The notes: generated from the sequence alone by a model not told the origin. A DNA stretch of 64,000 nt from Algibacter pectinivorans (GCF_900112595.1 NZ_FOMI01000008.1:149699-213698), one strand, 5' to 3'. Positions 34,937 to 44,127 are shown, counted from the first letter of the stretch. Translations and numbers: made by a program.

Positions 34937-35457
34937 TTACTCTAAAAGGCGAAAACATATATTTACGTGCTTTAGAGCCCGAAGATTTGGACTTTATCCA
35001 TACCATCGAAAACGATGAGTCTATTTGGGAAATTAGTAATACCCAAACCCCATATTCTCGGTTTTTAATTAAACAGTATTTAGAGCATGCGCACAAAGAT
35101 ATTTTTGAAGTAAAACAATTAAGATTGGTTATTTCAAGTTATAACGATGTGGCATTGGGAATGATTGATTTATTCGATTTCGATTTTAAAAACAGAAGAG
35201 CGGGCGTGGGGATTTTGGTTAAAGAATCTACCAATAGATTAAAAGGCTATGGACGAGAGGCATTAAAGCTATTAATTAACTATAGTTTTACACATCTCGA
35301 TTTACATCAGTTATACTGCAATATTTCAGAAGAGAATGAAGCTAGCATCACACTGTTTTTAAATCAAGGTTTTAAAGAAATAGGACTAAAAAAAGACTGG
35401 AACTATGTAAATGGTTCTTATAAAAACGAATACCTATATCAGCTTATTAATAAATAG
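34933..35457 (+). CDS. GNAT N-acetyltransferase
   Basis: The 174-residue protein fits the RimJ/RimL-type GNAT family: IYLRALEPEDLDFIHTIEND at the start, the central LGMIDLFDFDFKNRRAGVGIL strands, and the acetyl-CoA site KESTNRLKGYGREALKLLI, then LHQLYCNISEENEASITLF. It transfers an acetyl group to an amine; the target is unknown. It overlaps dapF by four bases and abuts mltG, so the three are translated together. A link to the cell wall is suggested by the neighbours only. Confidence 0.85.
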   Translation: MITLKGENIYLRALEPEDLDFIHTIENDESIWEISNTQTPYSRFLIKQYLEHAHKDIFEVKQLRLVISSYNDVALGMIDLFDFDFKNRRAGVGILVKESTNRLKGYGREALKLLINYSFTHLDLHQLYCNISEENEASITLFLNQGFKEIGLKKDWNYVNGSYKNEYLYQLINK

Positions 35458-36501
35458 ATGTACATAAAAAAAATACTTTTAGCAATTTTAGTTATAGGCC
35501 TAATTGTGGCTGCTTTTTTCGCCAATTTTGTATATAAAGCCATGTTAAAACCAAACACTGCTTTTAATAACGACAGCGCTTATATTTTTGTGCCTACAGG
35601 TGCAAGCTATCAAGAGGTTCGCGAGCAGTTAGAACCTTTATTAGACGATATAGAGTCGTTCGATAATTTAGCCGAACGTAAGGAGTATACCAAATATGTA
35701 AAAGCTGGTCGTTTCCAAATAAATAAGGGCATGACCAATAACGATATTATAAACTCTATTCGAAGCAAAAATTTGCCAATTAAAGTATCTTTTAATAATC
35801 AAAGTACACTCGAAAAATTAGCAGGTCGTGTTTCAAAAGAAATTGAAGCAGATAGCATATCCCTTTTAAATGCCATGAAGGATAGTGCTTTTTTAAGCGA
35901 AAACGGTTTTAAAGAGGCTACAGCTTTAGGTATGTATTTACCAAATAGTTATGAGTTTTTCTGGAACACATCTGCCGAAGATTTTAGAGCACGTATGTTA
36001 AAGGAATACAAACGATTCTGGACCGATGCTAAAATTAAAAAGGCAAATGCCATTGGTTTATCGCAAGATCAAGTTATCGCATTGGCGTCTATAGTGTACG
36101 AAGAGTCTAAACAAGCATTGGAGCAGCCAAGAATTGCCGGAGTTTACATGAATAGGATACGTATAGGAATGCCACTTCAAGCAGATCCTACTTTAAAATT
36201 TGCGGCTTACCAACTTCCTAAATACAAAAATACGGTTATAAAACGTGTACTTAATGTTCATAAAGACATTAATTCGCCTTATAATACGTATAAGAATAGA
36301 GGCTTACCTCCAGGACTTATCGCCATGCCAGATATATCGGCCATAAATGCGGTATTAAACTATGAAAAGCATAGTTATTTATATTTTGCTGCCGATGCTA
36401 AACGTTATGGCTTCCATAAGTTTGCCAAAACCTTAGCGCAACATAATGTAAATGCTAGAGAATATCAGCGTTATTTATCATCTCAAGGTATAAATAAATA
36501 G
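35458..36501 (+). CDS. mltG: Endolytic murein transglycosylase (MltG/YceG-like)
   Basis: The 347-residue protein has one N-terminal membrane anchor (ILLAILVIGLIVAAFFANFV) and the YceG-like domain. The N-terminal LysM-like part is followed by the catalytic region ALASIVYEESKQ with the catalytic Glu, then PRIAGVYMNRIRIGMPLQADPT and the closing INSPYNTYKNRGLPPGLIAMP, all diagnostic. MltG cuts nascent glycan strands at the inner membrane and sets their length. It starts right after the GNAT stop, and the next gene's GTG overlaps its stop. Confidence 0.94.
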   Translation: MYIKKILLAILVIGLIVAAFFANFVYKAMLKPNTAFNNDSAYIFVPTGASYQEVREQLEPLLDDIESFDNLAERKEYTKYVKAGRFQINKGMTNNDIINSIRSKNLPIKVSFNNQSTLEKLAGRVSKEIEADSISLLNAMKDSAFLSENGFKEATALGMYLPNSYEFFWNTSAEDFRARMLKEYKRFWTDAKIKKANAIGLSQDQVIALASIVYEESKQALEQPRIAGVYMNRIRIGMPLQADPTLKFAAYQLPKYKNTVIKRVLNVHKDINSPYNTYKNRGLPPGLIAMPDISAINAVLNYEKHSYLYFAADAKRYGFHKFAKTLAQHNVNAREYQRYLSSQGINK

Positions 36502-37412
36502 TGCGTTTTTGGGTGTTAAAACATATTATGCTTTTTGTTTTGTTGCCGGTGGCTTCTTTTTCGCAATCTAAACTAAATGCCTTTTTAACCCCAAGCGACA
36601 CACTTAATAAACCACGCCGAAATGCTGTGGTTATTACCGAAGCTGCTATAGGTGGCTTAACATTGGTTGGATTAAATCAACTGTGGTATGCCGATTTTGA
36701 ACAATCTAAGTTTCATACCACAAACGATAATAATCAATGGTTACAAATGGATAAATTGGGTCATTTGTTTACGTCTTATCAATTAGGAAAGCATGGAGCT
36801 CAATTATTACATTGGAGCGGTGTTAACAAAAAGCATCAATTAATTTACGGAGCTACTTTAGGTTTTTCGTTTTTATCGGCCGTTGAAGTGTTGGATGGAT
36901 TTTCATCCGAATGGGGATTTTCATGGGGCGATATTTTAGCCAACGGAGCAGGAACAGGACTCTATATTGGGCAAGAATTACTATGGAAAGAGCAACGCAT
37001 TGCCTTAAAATACAGTTTTCATCAAACTAAGTACGCCAAACAACGTCCAGATAAGCTAGGTGAAACCTTCCTAGAGCAAACCTTAAAAGATTATAACGGC
37101 CAAACCTATTGGCTTAGCGCAAACATACATTCTTTTTTTAAAGAAAGTAGGGTTCCTAAATGGCTAAATGTAGCCGTTGGCTATGGTGCCGATGGCATGT
37201 TAACAGGGGTAGAAGGTGTTGATAGTCAATTAATAAACACCAATGGGCGCTATAGGCAATACTATTTAAGTTTGGATGTAAATTTAAAAGCTATAAAAAC
37301 AAACTCTAAGCTTTTAAGCTCTGTTTTCGATGTTTTTAACATGATAAAAATCCCTTTACCTACCATAGAATTCAATAAAAAAACCGCTGTATTTCATCTA
37401 TTCTACATGTAG
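36501..37412 (+). CDS. DUF2279 family exported protein
   Basis: The 303-residue protein begins at a GTG that overlaps the mltG stop (TAGTG); no ATG fits better. It has a signal peptide (VLKHIMLFVLLPVASFSQ) and matches DUF2279 (YfiM-like): KLGHLFTSYQLGKHGAQLL, EVLDGFSSEWGFSWGDILANGAG, and YAKQRPDKLGETFLEQTLKDY. It is predicted to be in the periplasm or outer membrane; the function is not established. It is the last gene of the dapF-GNAT-mltG operon. Confidence 0.85.
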   Translation: MRFWVLKHIMLFVLLPVASFSQSKLNAFLTPSDTLNKPRRNAVVITEAAIGGLTLVGLNQLWYADFEQSKFHTTNDNNQWLQMDKLGHLFTSYQLGKHGAQLLHWSGVNKKHQLIYGATLGFSFLSAVEVLDGFSSEWGFSWGDILANGAGTGLYIGQELLWKEQRIALKYSFHQTKYAKQRPDKLGETFLEQTLKDYNGQTYWLSANIHSFFKESRVPKWLNVAVGYGADGMLTGVEGVDSQLINTNGRYRQYYLSLDVNLKAIKTNSKLLSSVFDVFNMIKIPLPTIEFNKKTAVFHLFYM

Positions 37413-37434
37413 AGTGTGTACTTAATCGATTAAT

Positions 37435-37465
37435 TTTGAAGTTATTGAAAAAAGGTGTACTTTTG
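37435..37465 (+). promoter_or_regulatory. Promoter of the lysozyme-like gene
   Basis: TTTG, 19 bases, TACTTTTG is a perfect consensus match. It predicts a leader of about 50 nt rich in TATA repeats before the ATG at 37523. Confidence 0.8.
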
Positions 37466-37522
37466 CACGCTCAAATTTCACGATGTATATAATTTGTATA
37501 TATATCGAAAAAATTTAAAATT

Positions 37523-38182
37523 ATGATAAGGAATATTGGAAGATTCGTAACTATTACGCTTACAATATTAACACTATTGTATGTGTCGTTTCAATCAAAT
37601 GAAACAATCGATTTAAGCAAGTACTCAACTGAAGGCTTAGACTTAAATTACACGGTTAGTAATATTGCTGCTGTGAACGAAAATGAATCGGAGTTATGGG
37701 ATTCTGATTTTGAATTCTCACCTTACTTAGGAAAATCTTTTGTTGGTTTTAAAGAGGCTTTGGCTTTTAAAGAGTCTGGAGGCGATTACTCTAGTGTAAA
37801 TACTTACGGGTATTTAGGTAAATATCAATTTGGCTCCGAAACATTAAAGCTTATTGGTATACATAACCCTGAAAAGTTTCTAAAAAGCCCAAAGCTACAA
37901 GAAAAAGCATTTATTGCTAATTCTGCACGTAACAAATGGATATTAAGAAGAGATATTAAAAACTTTGTTGGTAAACGTATTAATGGTATTATTATAACAG
38001 AATCGGGTATGTTAGCTGCAGCGCATCTTGCCGGCCCAGGAAGTGTAAAAAAGTACTTAAGGAGCTACGGCTTGGATAATTTTGCCGATGGCTATGGTAC
38101 TACGGTACACTATTACATGAAACGTTTTTCTGGTTATGATACCTCTTTTGTTAAAGCAAATAGAAAAGCTAAAGCTATATAA
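37523..38182 (+). CDS. Lysozyme-like / transglycosylase-like exported protein
   Basis: The 219-residue protein has an N-terminal membrane or signal segment (FVTITLTILTLLYVSF) and a lysozyme-like fold region: FKEALAFKESGGDYSSVNTYG with the likely catalytic Glu in KESGG, GKYQFGSETLKLIGI, and SGMLAAAHLAGPGSVKKYLRS. This is the pattern of lytic transglycosylase-like domains that cut peptidoglycan. No LysM domain is seen. It has its own consensus promoter. The stop converges with the next gene, six bases apart; a hairpin at 38213-38237 inside that gene may end its transcript. Confidence 0.75.
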   Translation: MIRNIGRFVTITLTILTLLYVSFQSNETIDLSKYSTEGLDLNYTVSNIAAVNENESELWDSDFEFSPYLGKSFVGFKEALAFKESGGDYSSVNTYGYLGKYQFGSETLKLIGIHNPEKFLKSPKLQEKAFIANSARNKWILRRDIKNFVGKRINGIIITESGMLAAAHLAGPGSVKKYLRSYGLDNFADGYGTTVHYYMKRFSGYDTSFVKANRKAKAI

Positions 38183-38188
38183 TAGGTT

Positions 38189-38905
38189 TTAACTTTTATG
38201 AATTATAAATATGGTAGGTCTTTTATGAAGGTCTACCTTATTTTTTTTCCATTGGTTTGCGGTTTGCGTTTTTATAAACTCGGTTCTTAATGTGATATCG
38301 CAGGCTACACAAATATCGGTGTTGTTCTCCAAAACAGCCGAAAGATCTTCAAGCATTTTGTTATTTCTGTATGGTGTTTCAATAAATATTTGCGATTGGT
38401 TTTGCTCGAACGATAAACGCTCAAGACGTTTAATTTCAGCTTTGCGTTCAGCCTTATCAATAGGCAAATAACCATTAAAAGTAAAGCTCTGTCCGTTCAT
38501 TCCAGAACTCATAATAGCCATTAAAATAGAAGATGGTCCTACTAGCGGTACAACTTTAATGTTTTTTTGATGGGCAATTTTTACAACATCGGCTCCTGGG
38601 TCTGCTACCCCAGGACAACCTGCTTCAGAAAGTAAACCCACATCTACACCATTTATACACGGATGTAAAAATGTAGGTAAATCTGCTTCATCGGTAAATT
38701 TATTTAAATGAAACATGTTTAATGATGGCTGCGATTTTTCCGGACTTATGCGTTTTATAAAGCGTCTTGCCGTTTTGTCGTTTTCAACAATAAAGGTGTC
38801 AATGTTGTCTATAGCTTGTTTTACGCTAATAGGTAAAACTTCTAATGGTTCGTTGTCGCCTAAGGTTGTTGGTATAAGGTATAGTTTGCCTAGTTTTATT
38901 TTCAT
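38189..38905 (-). CDS. RsmI-like SAM-dependent methyltransferase
   Basis: The 238-residue protein belongs to the tetrapyrrole-methylase-fold rRNA 2'-O-methyltransferase group (RsmI-like): KLYLIPTTLGDNEPLEVLP, GLLSEAGCPGVADPGADVV and VPLVGPSSILMAIMSSGMNGQSFTF. RsmI methylates C1402 of 16S rRNA; this shorter flavobacterial type is annotated by similarity and its target is not certain. It is the last gene of a dnaA, phosphatase, methyltransferase run on the minus strand (6-base gap upstream). Confidence 0.85.
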   Translation of the reverse strand: MKIKLGKLYLIPTTLGDNEPLEVLPISVKQAIDNIDTFIVENDKTARRFIKRISPEKSQPSLNMFHLNKFTDEADLPTFLHPCINGVDVGLLSEAGCPGVADPGADVVKIAHQKNIKVVPLVGPSSILMAIMSSGMNGQSFTFNGYLPIDKAERKAEIKRLERLSFEQNQSQIFIETPYRNNKMLEDLSAVLENNTDICVACDITLRTEFIKTQTANQWKKNKVDLHKRPTIFIIHKS

Positions 38906-38911
38906 AGGAGG

Positions 38912-39361
38912 TTATAATAAATTATCGGCAATGTTTTGGCAAGCTTCATCTAACATTTGGTAAACATTTTCAAAACCATGATCACCGCCGTAATATGGAT
39001 CTGGAACTTCGTAATTTTTACCTTCGTGTACTTCGTTTAATATAAGTTTTACTTTTGCAATGTCTTCCTTATGTCTAGCCAACTTAATAACGTTGTTGTA
39101 ATTAGATTGATCCATAACATAAATCAAATCAAATGTATCAAAATCGGTAACGTTGAATTGTCTGCCTTTTAAATTTGAAATATCTAAACCATATTTTCTT
39201 GCAACAGCAATAGAGCGTTTATCTGGTGCAGCCCCAGTATGGTAGTTGGCAGTTCCGGCAGAATCCACTATAAAATCCTTTGATAGTTTTGACTTTAAAA
39301 TACCTTCAGCTAGAGGAGAACGACAAATGTTTCCTAAGCAAACCATTAAAATTTTAGTCAT
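38912..39361 (-). CDS. Low molecular weight protein-tyrosine phosphatase
   Basis: The 149-residue enzyme has the CX5R loop at its start (MVCLGNICRSPLAEG) and the general-acid aspartate in VPDPYYGG near residue 120. It removes phosphate from tyrosine; in bacteria its partners are often tyrosine kinases of capsule export or arginine kinases. No such kinase is in the window. It lies 15 bases downstream of dnaA, and this order is common in Flavobacteriaceae. Confidence 0.94.
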   Translation of the reverse strand: MTKILMVCLGNICRSPLAEGILKSKLSKDFIVDSAGTANYHTGAAPDKRSIAVARKYGLDISNLKGRQFNVTDFDTFDLIYVMDQSNYNNVIKLARHKEDIAKVKLILNEVHEGKNYEVPDPYYGGDHGFENVYQMLDEACQNIADNLL

Positions 39362-39376
39362 GATAATTGTATTATC

Positions 39377-40804
39377 TTAAACAGAAAGCTTTTTACTAAT
39401 ATCCTCAACGTATTTTCTAAATTGTTTATCTGTTGAAGATAGGTTGTCAACGGTTTTACAAGCATGTAAAACGGTTGCATGATCACGCTTTCCTATTTGA
39501 GAACCAATACTTGCCAATGATGCCTTAGTGAATTTTTTAGCAAAAAACATGGCTAATTGACGTGCTTGAACAATGTGGCGTTTTCTAGTTTTAGACTGCA
39601 GTGTATCGATATCCATTTGGAAATAATCTGACACGACCTTTTGAATGTAGTCTATTGAAACTTCGCGTTTTGTGTTTTTTACAAATTTTTCAACAATAAC
39701 GCGAGCTAAATCAATTGTAATTTCTTTTTTGTTGAAAGATGATTGCGCAATTAAAGAAATAATAGCACCTTCAAGCTCTCTAACATTAGATTTAATGTTT
39801 TTGGCAACGTAATCTATAATATCGTCTGGCATTTCAACACCATCGCGATATAGTTTGTTTTTTAATATGGATACGCGAGTTTCAAAATCTGGATTTTGTA
39901 ATTCTGCTGAAAGTCCCCATTTAAAACGCGATAATAAACGTTGTTCTATATCTTGCATATCAACCGGAGCTTTGTCACTTGTTAAAATAACTTGCTTTCC
40001 GTTTTGATGTAAATGGTTAAATATATGGAAGAATACATCTTGTGTACCTGTTTTACCAGATAGGAATTGTACATCATCAATGATTAAAACATCAATAATT
40101 TGATAAAAATGAATAAAATCATTTCTATTATTCTTTTTAACGGCATCAATATACTGTTGTGTAAATTTTTCAGCCGAAATATATAAAACGGTTTTTTCTG
40201 GATATTTATCTTTAATATCTACACCTATAGCGTGCGCTAAATGTGTTTTTCCTAAACCTACACCACCAAAAATTAGTAATGGATTGAATGATGTGCCACC
40301 AGGTTTATTGGCAACCGCTAATCCTGCACTTCTTGCTAATCTGTTAGAATCGCCTTCTAAGAAATTTTCAAAACTATAGTTTGGATTAAGTTGAGATTCT
40401 ATTTTTACATTTCTAATTCCAGGAATAACAAATGGATTGCGTAACTCTGGACTTTTATTGTTTAAAGGCACATCAACGTCTTGAGATTTTAAAGCACCTC
40501 TGTTAGCACTAGGAATTTTTTCTGTAAACGGTTGTTTGTTACCATATGTGTTTTCCATTTTAATAATGTAAACCAATTTGGCCGTTTCCCCTAACTCTTT
40601 GGTAAGTGATACTTTTAATATTTTAACATAATGTTCTTCTAGCCATTCGTAAAAGAATTTACTAGGCACCTGAATACTTAGTGACGTGTCAGTAAGTTTA
40701 ACTGCCTTGATTGGTTCAAACCAAGTTTTGTATGCTTGCGGTTGGATATTATCCTTTATGAATTCTAGACAGTTATTCCAAACCGATTGCGCAGTTATAC
40801 TCAT
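39377..40804 (-). CDS. dnaA: Chromosomal replication initiator protein DnaA
   Basis: The 475-residue protein starts replication by melting oriC. Domain I (1-85) opens with SVWNNCLEFIKDNIQPQAYKTWF. Domain III is the AAA+ core with Walker A FGGVGLGKTHLAHAIG, Walker B VLIIDDVQFLSGK, and the arginine-finger region QRLLSRFKWGL. Domain IV has the DNA-binding helix-turn-helix SQIGKRDHATVLHACKTV. Two small inverted repeats lie in its leader at 40840-40858 and 40861-40876. No cluster of DnaA boxes (TTATCCACA) is seen next to it, so oriC is not shown to be here. Confidence 0.97.
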   Translation of the reverse strand: MSITAQSVWNNCLEFIKDNIQPQAYKTWFEPIKAVKLTDTSLSIQVPSKFFYEWLEEHYVKILKVSLTKELGETAKLVYIIKMENTYGNKQPFTEKIPSANRGALKSQDVDVPLNNKSPELRNPFVIPGIRNVKIESQLNPNYSFENFLEGDSNRLARSAGLAVANKPGGTSFNPLLIFGGVGLGKTHLAHAIGVDIKDKYPEKTVLYISAEKFTQQYIDAVKKNNRNDFIHFYQIIDVLIIDDVQFLSGKTGTQDVFFHIFNHLHQNGKQVILTSDKAPVDMQDIEQRLLSRFKWGLSAELQNPDFETRVSILKNKLYRDGVEMPDDIIDYVAKNIKSNVRELEGAIISLIAQSSFNKKEITIDLARVIVEKFVKNTKREVSIDYIQKVVSDYFQMDIDTLQSKTRKRHIVQARQLAMFFAKKFTKASLASIGSQIGKRDHATVLHACKTVDNLSSTDKQFRKYVEDISKKLSV

Positions 40805-40839
40805 GTTTTATTTTTTGTGACTTTTTTTGTTAGATTTTT

Positions 40840-40876
40840 ATGAATAATAGCGATTCATAACACCTTGTGTAAGGTG
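40840..40876 (-). promoter_or_regulatory. Tandem inverted repeats in the dnaA leader
   Basis: Two adjacent hairpins, ATGAAT/ATTCAT (7-base loop) and CACCTT-gtgt-AAGGTG, lie 36-72 bases upstream of the dnaA start. On the minus strand a CATATTTG near 40890 resembles a -7 box just before them, so they would fall in the leader RNA. A regulatory role is inference. Confidence 0.4.
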
Positions 40877-40992
40877 GGGCAAATATGTGAACAAAATTCT
40901 TAAAAAAAAAATGATTTACTATTGAATTTTTAGAAATAATTCCTCATGTTTAACCCATAGCCGAAGCTACAAAAAAATATTTAAATAGACTT

Positions 40993-41391
40993 ATGAAATT
41001 CGACGAAATACAAATAAGAGTGAGATATGGTGAAACCGACCAAATGCGGGTTGTTTACCACGGTAATTATGCTTTATATCTTGAAATGGGGCGTATTGAG
41101 TGGTTAAGAAAACTTGGTGTTTCTTACAAATCTATGGAAGATAATGGTATTATGCTTCCTGTAGTTTCTTTAAATGTAAACTATAAAAAATCAGCGGGTT
41201 ATGATGATGTAATTAATGTAAAAACTCAACTCAAAAATAAGCCTAATGTTAAGATTGAATTTGAGTATGAAATTACGAACGAAAAAGGAGAAATTTTAAC
41301 TACTGCGAGTACGGTTTTAGTGTTTGTTGATATGAAAACAGGGCGACCAACCAAAGCGCCTCAATATTTTTTAGATTTATTAGAAAAATAG
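40993..41391 (+). CDS. Acyl-CoA thioesterase (4HBT/YbgC-like)
   Basis: The 132-residue hot-dog fold protein has the 4-hydroxybenzoyl-CoA thioesterase signature: IRVRYGETDQMRVVYHGNYALYLEMGRIEWLRKLG, where the Asp and His of the family are visible (shown here in short form ETDQMRVVYHGNY). It hydrolyses acyl-CoA thioesters; the acyl group is not defined. It is divergent from dnaA and converges with the IMPACT-family gene one base after its stop. Confidence 0.9.
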   Translation: MKFDEIQIRVRYGETDQMRVVYHGNYALYLEMGRIEWLRKLGVSYKSMEDNGIMLPVVSLNVNYKKSAGYDDVINVKTQLKNKPNVKIEFEYEITNEKGEILTTASTVLVFVDMKTGRPTKAPQYFLDLLEK

Positions 41392-41392
41392 C

Positions 41393-42001
41393 TTAGAGTT
41401 TTTTTATTTTAATCTCGTAGAGTCTATCGAAAATTTGAAAAACAGATTGGGCTTCACTTTTTCTAACCGAAATGATGATATTGCAATCTAGCTCTAATTT
41501 TTGATTAATAATGTTTAAAGATTTTTCTTTTATAACACGCATTACGGTGTTCATGTTTTTGTAACCAAACGTTATTAGGTAATCTATGTTTATTGTTTTT
41601 TCAATAATGGTAGCGGCATCTAGACTTAATTGTGCGGCGGTTCTATAAGCGCTAATTAATCCGCCAACACCCAATTTAACGCCGCCAAAATATCGTACTA
41701 CTACTATTAATACGTTAGTAAGATTGTAGGATTGAATTTGTCCATAAATTGGCATACCTGCAGAATTACTGGGTTCTCCATCGTCGTTTGCACGATAAGA
41801 TATGGTTTCGGTACCTATCTGGTAAGCATAACACCAGTGTCGTGCCGAGTGGTGTTGTTTTTTTAATGCTTCTAGATGCAGTTTTATGTCCTCTTCGTTG
41901 GTTAAAGGAAATGCGTACCCAAAAAACTTACTGTTTTTATCTTTGTGTAAAACAGGTTCTGTGGCTTTGGTTATGGTGTTATATGTATCTTTTTCTATCA
42001 A
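41393..42001 (-). CDS. YigZ/IMPACT family protein
   Basis: The 202-residue protein matches UPF0029 (IMPACT/YigZ): KFFGYAFPLTNEEDIKLHLE, HHSARHWCYAYQIG, the acidic DDGEPSNSAGMPI, VVVRYFGGVKLGVGGLI and a C-terminal DUF1949-like ferredoxin fold. Eukaryotic IMPACT affects translation control via Gcn1; the bacterial role is not clear. It is followed by a HAD hydrolase and RibD gene in the order RibD, HAD, IMPACT on the minus strand, with gaps of 5 bases or overlaps, indicating one operon. Confidence 0.9.
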   Translation of the reverse strand: MIEKDTYNTITKATEPVLHKDKNSKFFGYAFPLTNEEDIKLHLEALKKQHHSARHWCYAYQIGTETISYRANDDGEPSNSAGMPIYGQIQSYNLTNVLIVVVRYFGGVKLGVGGLISAYRTAAQLSLDAATIIEKTINIDYLITFGYKNMNTVMRVIKEKSLNIINQKLELDCNIIISVRKSEAQSVFQIFDRLYEIKIKKL

Positions 42002-42006
42002 ATGTA

Positions 42007-42618
42007 TTAAAACAAGTCTTTTTTAGTGGTAAATAGATTTTTAACATCTTCGGTTTCAGGGTTAATTAACCAGGTTTTTATGTTTAATGTATTTGCAGCG
42101 TCGATATTGTCCTTATTATCATCAATAAAAAGACATTCTTCAGCTTTAAGCTTGTTTTGGTTTAAAACAAAATTAAAAATGTCTTTATTTGGTTTTACTA
42201 AGTTAATTTCGTGAGAAAGGTAGAAGGCCTCAAAACAGTTTTTAAATTCATTATAGAATGAAACATTTGTTTTAATAAAGTCAATATGAAGTTCATTGGT
42301 GTTACTCAATAAAATCAATTTATATTTTGAAGACTGCTTTAATTCCTTTAAAAAAGTTAATCGACTTTCAGGAAAATCTTTCAACATAAAATTCCAAATA
42401 TCTATAAGTTCATGCTTTGATAGTTTTGGGAAATTTTGGGAATAAAAGTCGAGAAATTCTTTAGTAGAAATTAATCCTTGCTCATAAAAACTATTAAAAC
42501 CAAGCATTTCGTCTGATAGTGCTTCAATATTAAAAGCTTCTAGGGCATGTTTGTGAGCGGCTTCAATATCTAAATTAATAAATACATTACCAAAATCGAA
42601 AATTATAGTTTTAATCAT
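42007..42618 (-). CDS. HAD-superfamily hydrolase
   Basis: The 203-residue HAD phosphatase has motif I IIFDFGNVFINLD near residue 6 (nucleophile Asp, but FGN in place of D-x-D, as in the YihX-like group), motif II LILLSNTNE, motif III KPNKDIF and motif IV ECLFIDDNKDNIDAA. The cap is helical (type C1). It may dephosphorylate a sugar or flavin precursor; it overlaps the ribD gene start region by 8 bases, and the riboflavin pathway needs such a phosphatase, but the link is inference. Confidence 0.88.
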   Translation of the reverse strand: MIKTIIFDFGNVFINLDIEAAHKHALEAFNIEALSDEMLGFNSFYEQGLISTKEFLDFYSQNFPKLSKHELIDIWNFMLKDFPESRLTFLKELKQSSKYKLILLSNTNELHIDFIKTNVSFYNEFKNCFEAFYLSHEINLVKPNKDIFNFVLNQNKLKAEECLFIDDNKDNIDAANTLNIKTWLINPETEDVKNLFTTKKDLF

Positions 42619-43615
42619 TTATGTATATGTTAAGTCTGTCTGATTGTATGTTTTCTTCAGAAATTAAGGTTCCTTTTAGTCTAGGTGCTTTAACACCATC
42701 TACAAAAGTGGTTGGTCCAATAAAAACTCTGGCTTCGTCCCATAAATTGTCGTCAATAAATGTTTGAAGCGTTTTAGCACCACCTTCAATAATTACAGAA
42801 TTTATTTCCATGTTATAAAGTGCATCGCAAATTTGTAGTCCTATGTTTTTAGAAAAATCTATATTGTTTTTTGAGAATACAATGGTTTCGGCTTCGGTAT
42901 TAAAAATGTTTAGCGTTTTAGGAAGCTTTTCATCTTTATCGATAACTAGTCGTGTGGGGTTTTTTCCTGTCCAATCTCTAACATTTAAGGTTGGATTGTC
43001 CTGTAAAACCGTGTTTGTGCCTACCAAAATAGCTTGTTCTTCTGTACGCCATTTGTGCACAAGTTGTCTAGAAAAGCTATTGGTAATCCATACGGGTTTT
43101 TGTTCGTTTCTTGTTTTTGGAGCAATAAAACCGTTGTTGGTTTCTGCCCATTTTAGAATAATATAGGGCCGTTTTTTATTGTGAAAGGAGAAAAATCGCT
43201 TATGATGGGTTTTGCATTCCTTTTCTAAAACGCCTACTATAACATGGCAACCGGCTTCCTTTAGTTTTTTAATACCTTTTCCAGCTACCTTTTCGTTATC
43301 GTCTATACAGCCAATTACAATATTTGGTATGTTATGCTTAATAATAAGGTCGCTACAAGGTGGTGTTTTTCCGTAATGCGAACAAGGTTCTAGCGTTACG
43401 TAAATGGTTGCCTCTTTTAATACATCCTTGTTTAAAACAGAATTTATGGCGTTTACTTCGGCATGATTGCCGCCATAGGCACTAGTGTAGCCTTCTCCAA
43501 TTATTTTATTGTTATGCACAATTACACTACCAACCATAGGGTTTGGTCTGGTGTTTCCTAGGCCATTTTTAGAAATTTCTAAACAGCGTTTTATGTAGGT
43601 TTCGTGAATGTTCAC
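42611..43615 (-). CDS. ribD: Bifunctional riboflavin deaminase/reductase
   Basis: RibD (334 residues) carries out two steps of riboflavin synthesis, deaminating and then reducing the pyrimidine intermediate. Residues 1-145 are the cytidine-deaminase-like domain with the zinc site HAEVNAI and PCSHYGKTPPCSDLI. From about 150 onward is the reductase domain with IILKWAETNNGFIAPK, AILVGTNTVLQDNPTLNVRD and VIIEGGAKTLQTFID. Length is slightly short but complete. It starts the HAD/IMPACT operon; no other rib gene is near. Confidence 0.95.
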   Translation of the reverse strand: MNIHETYIKRCLEISKNGLGNTRPNPMVGSVIVHNNKIIGEGYTSAYGGNHAEVNAINSVLNKDVLKEATIYVTLEPCSHYGKTPPCSDLIIKHNIPNIVIGCIDDNEKVAGKGIKKLKEAGCHVIVGVLEKECKTHHKRFFSFHNKKRPYIILKWAETNNGFIAPKTRNEQKPVWITNSFSRQLVHKWRTEEQAILVGTNTVLQDNPTLNVRDWTGKNPTRLVIDKDEKLPKTLNIFNTEAETIVFSKNNIDFSKNIGLQICDALYNMEINSVIIEGGAKTLQTFIDDNLWDEARVFIGPTTFVDGVKAPRLKGTLISEENIQSDRLNIYIND

Positions 43616-43617
43616 TT

Positions 43618-44073
43618 TTAAAATTTAATTTTTACGTCTTCGGTTTCATCTACATTATAATAATGCGAAAACCCTAAAACTTTATATTTAATCTCGCCTT
43701 TATACTGCACTTTTACTTTCTTGCTAAATAGGCTACCTAGTAATCCACTTAAATTCTTATCGCTAAAAATACTATCGGTAGGTACTTTGGTTTTTAAAGG
43801 GATAGAGAACTCGTTTTTGGCGGGAACTTCAAATTTTTCTGTCGAAACTGTAGCCATTTCGTTATTGTTTATAAAAACCTTTATTTCATCGGTTTGCAAT
43901 TCGCCTCCAATATCATTAGGGTTAATAAATCTAGCTTCGGCGGTAAACGTAATGTATTTTGAAGTGGATTCTGAAATCTGAATATCCTCTAAACCTATAA
44001 ATTGTGGTTTTTCATTAACCGAGCAATTCAAAAATAGAAAACAGATTGTTGATAAGATTATTAGGTTTTTCAT
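43618..44073 (-). CDS. LEA type 2-like lipoprotein
   Basis: The 151-residue protein has a lipoprotein signal (LIILSTICFLFLNC with Cys17 as the lipidated residue) followed by one LEA type 2 (WHy) beta-sandwich: FIGLEDIQISESTSKYITF, AEARFINPNDIGGELQTDEIK, IPLKTKVPTDSI. These domains occur in desiccation and envelope proteins of unknown action. It abuts ribD (2-base gap), so it may be co-transcribed with that gene. Confidence 0.75.
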   Translation of the reverse strand: MKNLIILSTICFLFLNCSVNEKPQFIGLEDIQISESTSKYITFTAEARFINPNDIGGELQTDEIKVFINNNEMATVSTEKFEVPAKNEFSIPLKTKVPTDSIFSDKNLSGLLGSLFSKKVKVQYKGEIKYKVLGFSHYYNVDETEDVKIKF

Positions 44074-44127
44074 TCCGGTTTTTTTCGATTTAGCGTATCT
44101 TCACTTCTTTATAATAGACCATTTAAA

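Noticed and set aside
40805..40992. Possible oriC beside dnaA
   Set aside because: No cluster of TTATCCACA-like boxes or AT-rich 13-mers beyond the general AT content; a single TTATCCACA at about 22954 lies inside the deoxynucleoside kinase gene and is likely chance.
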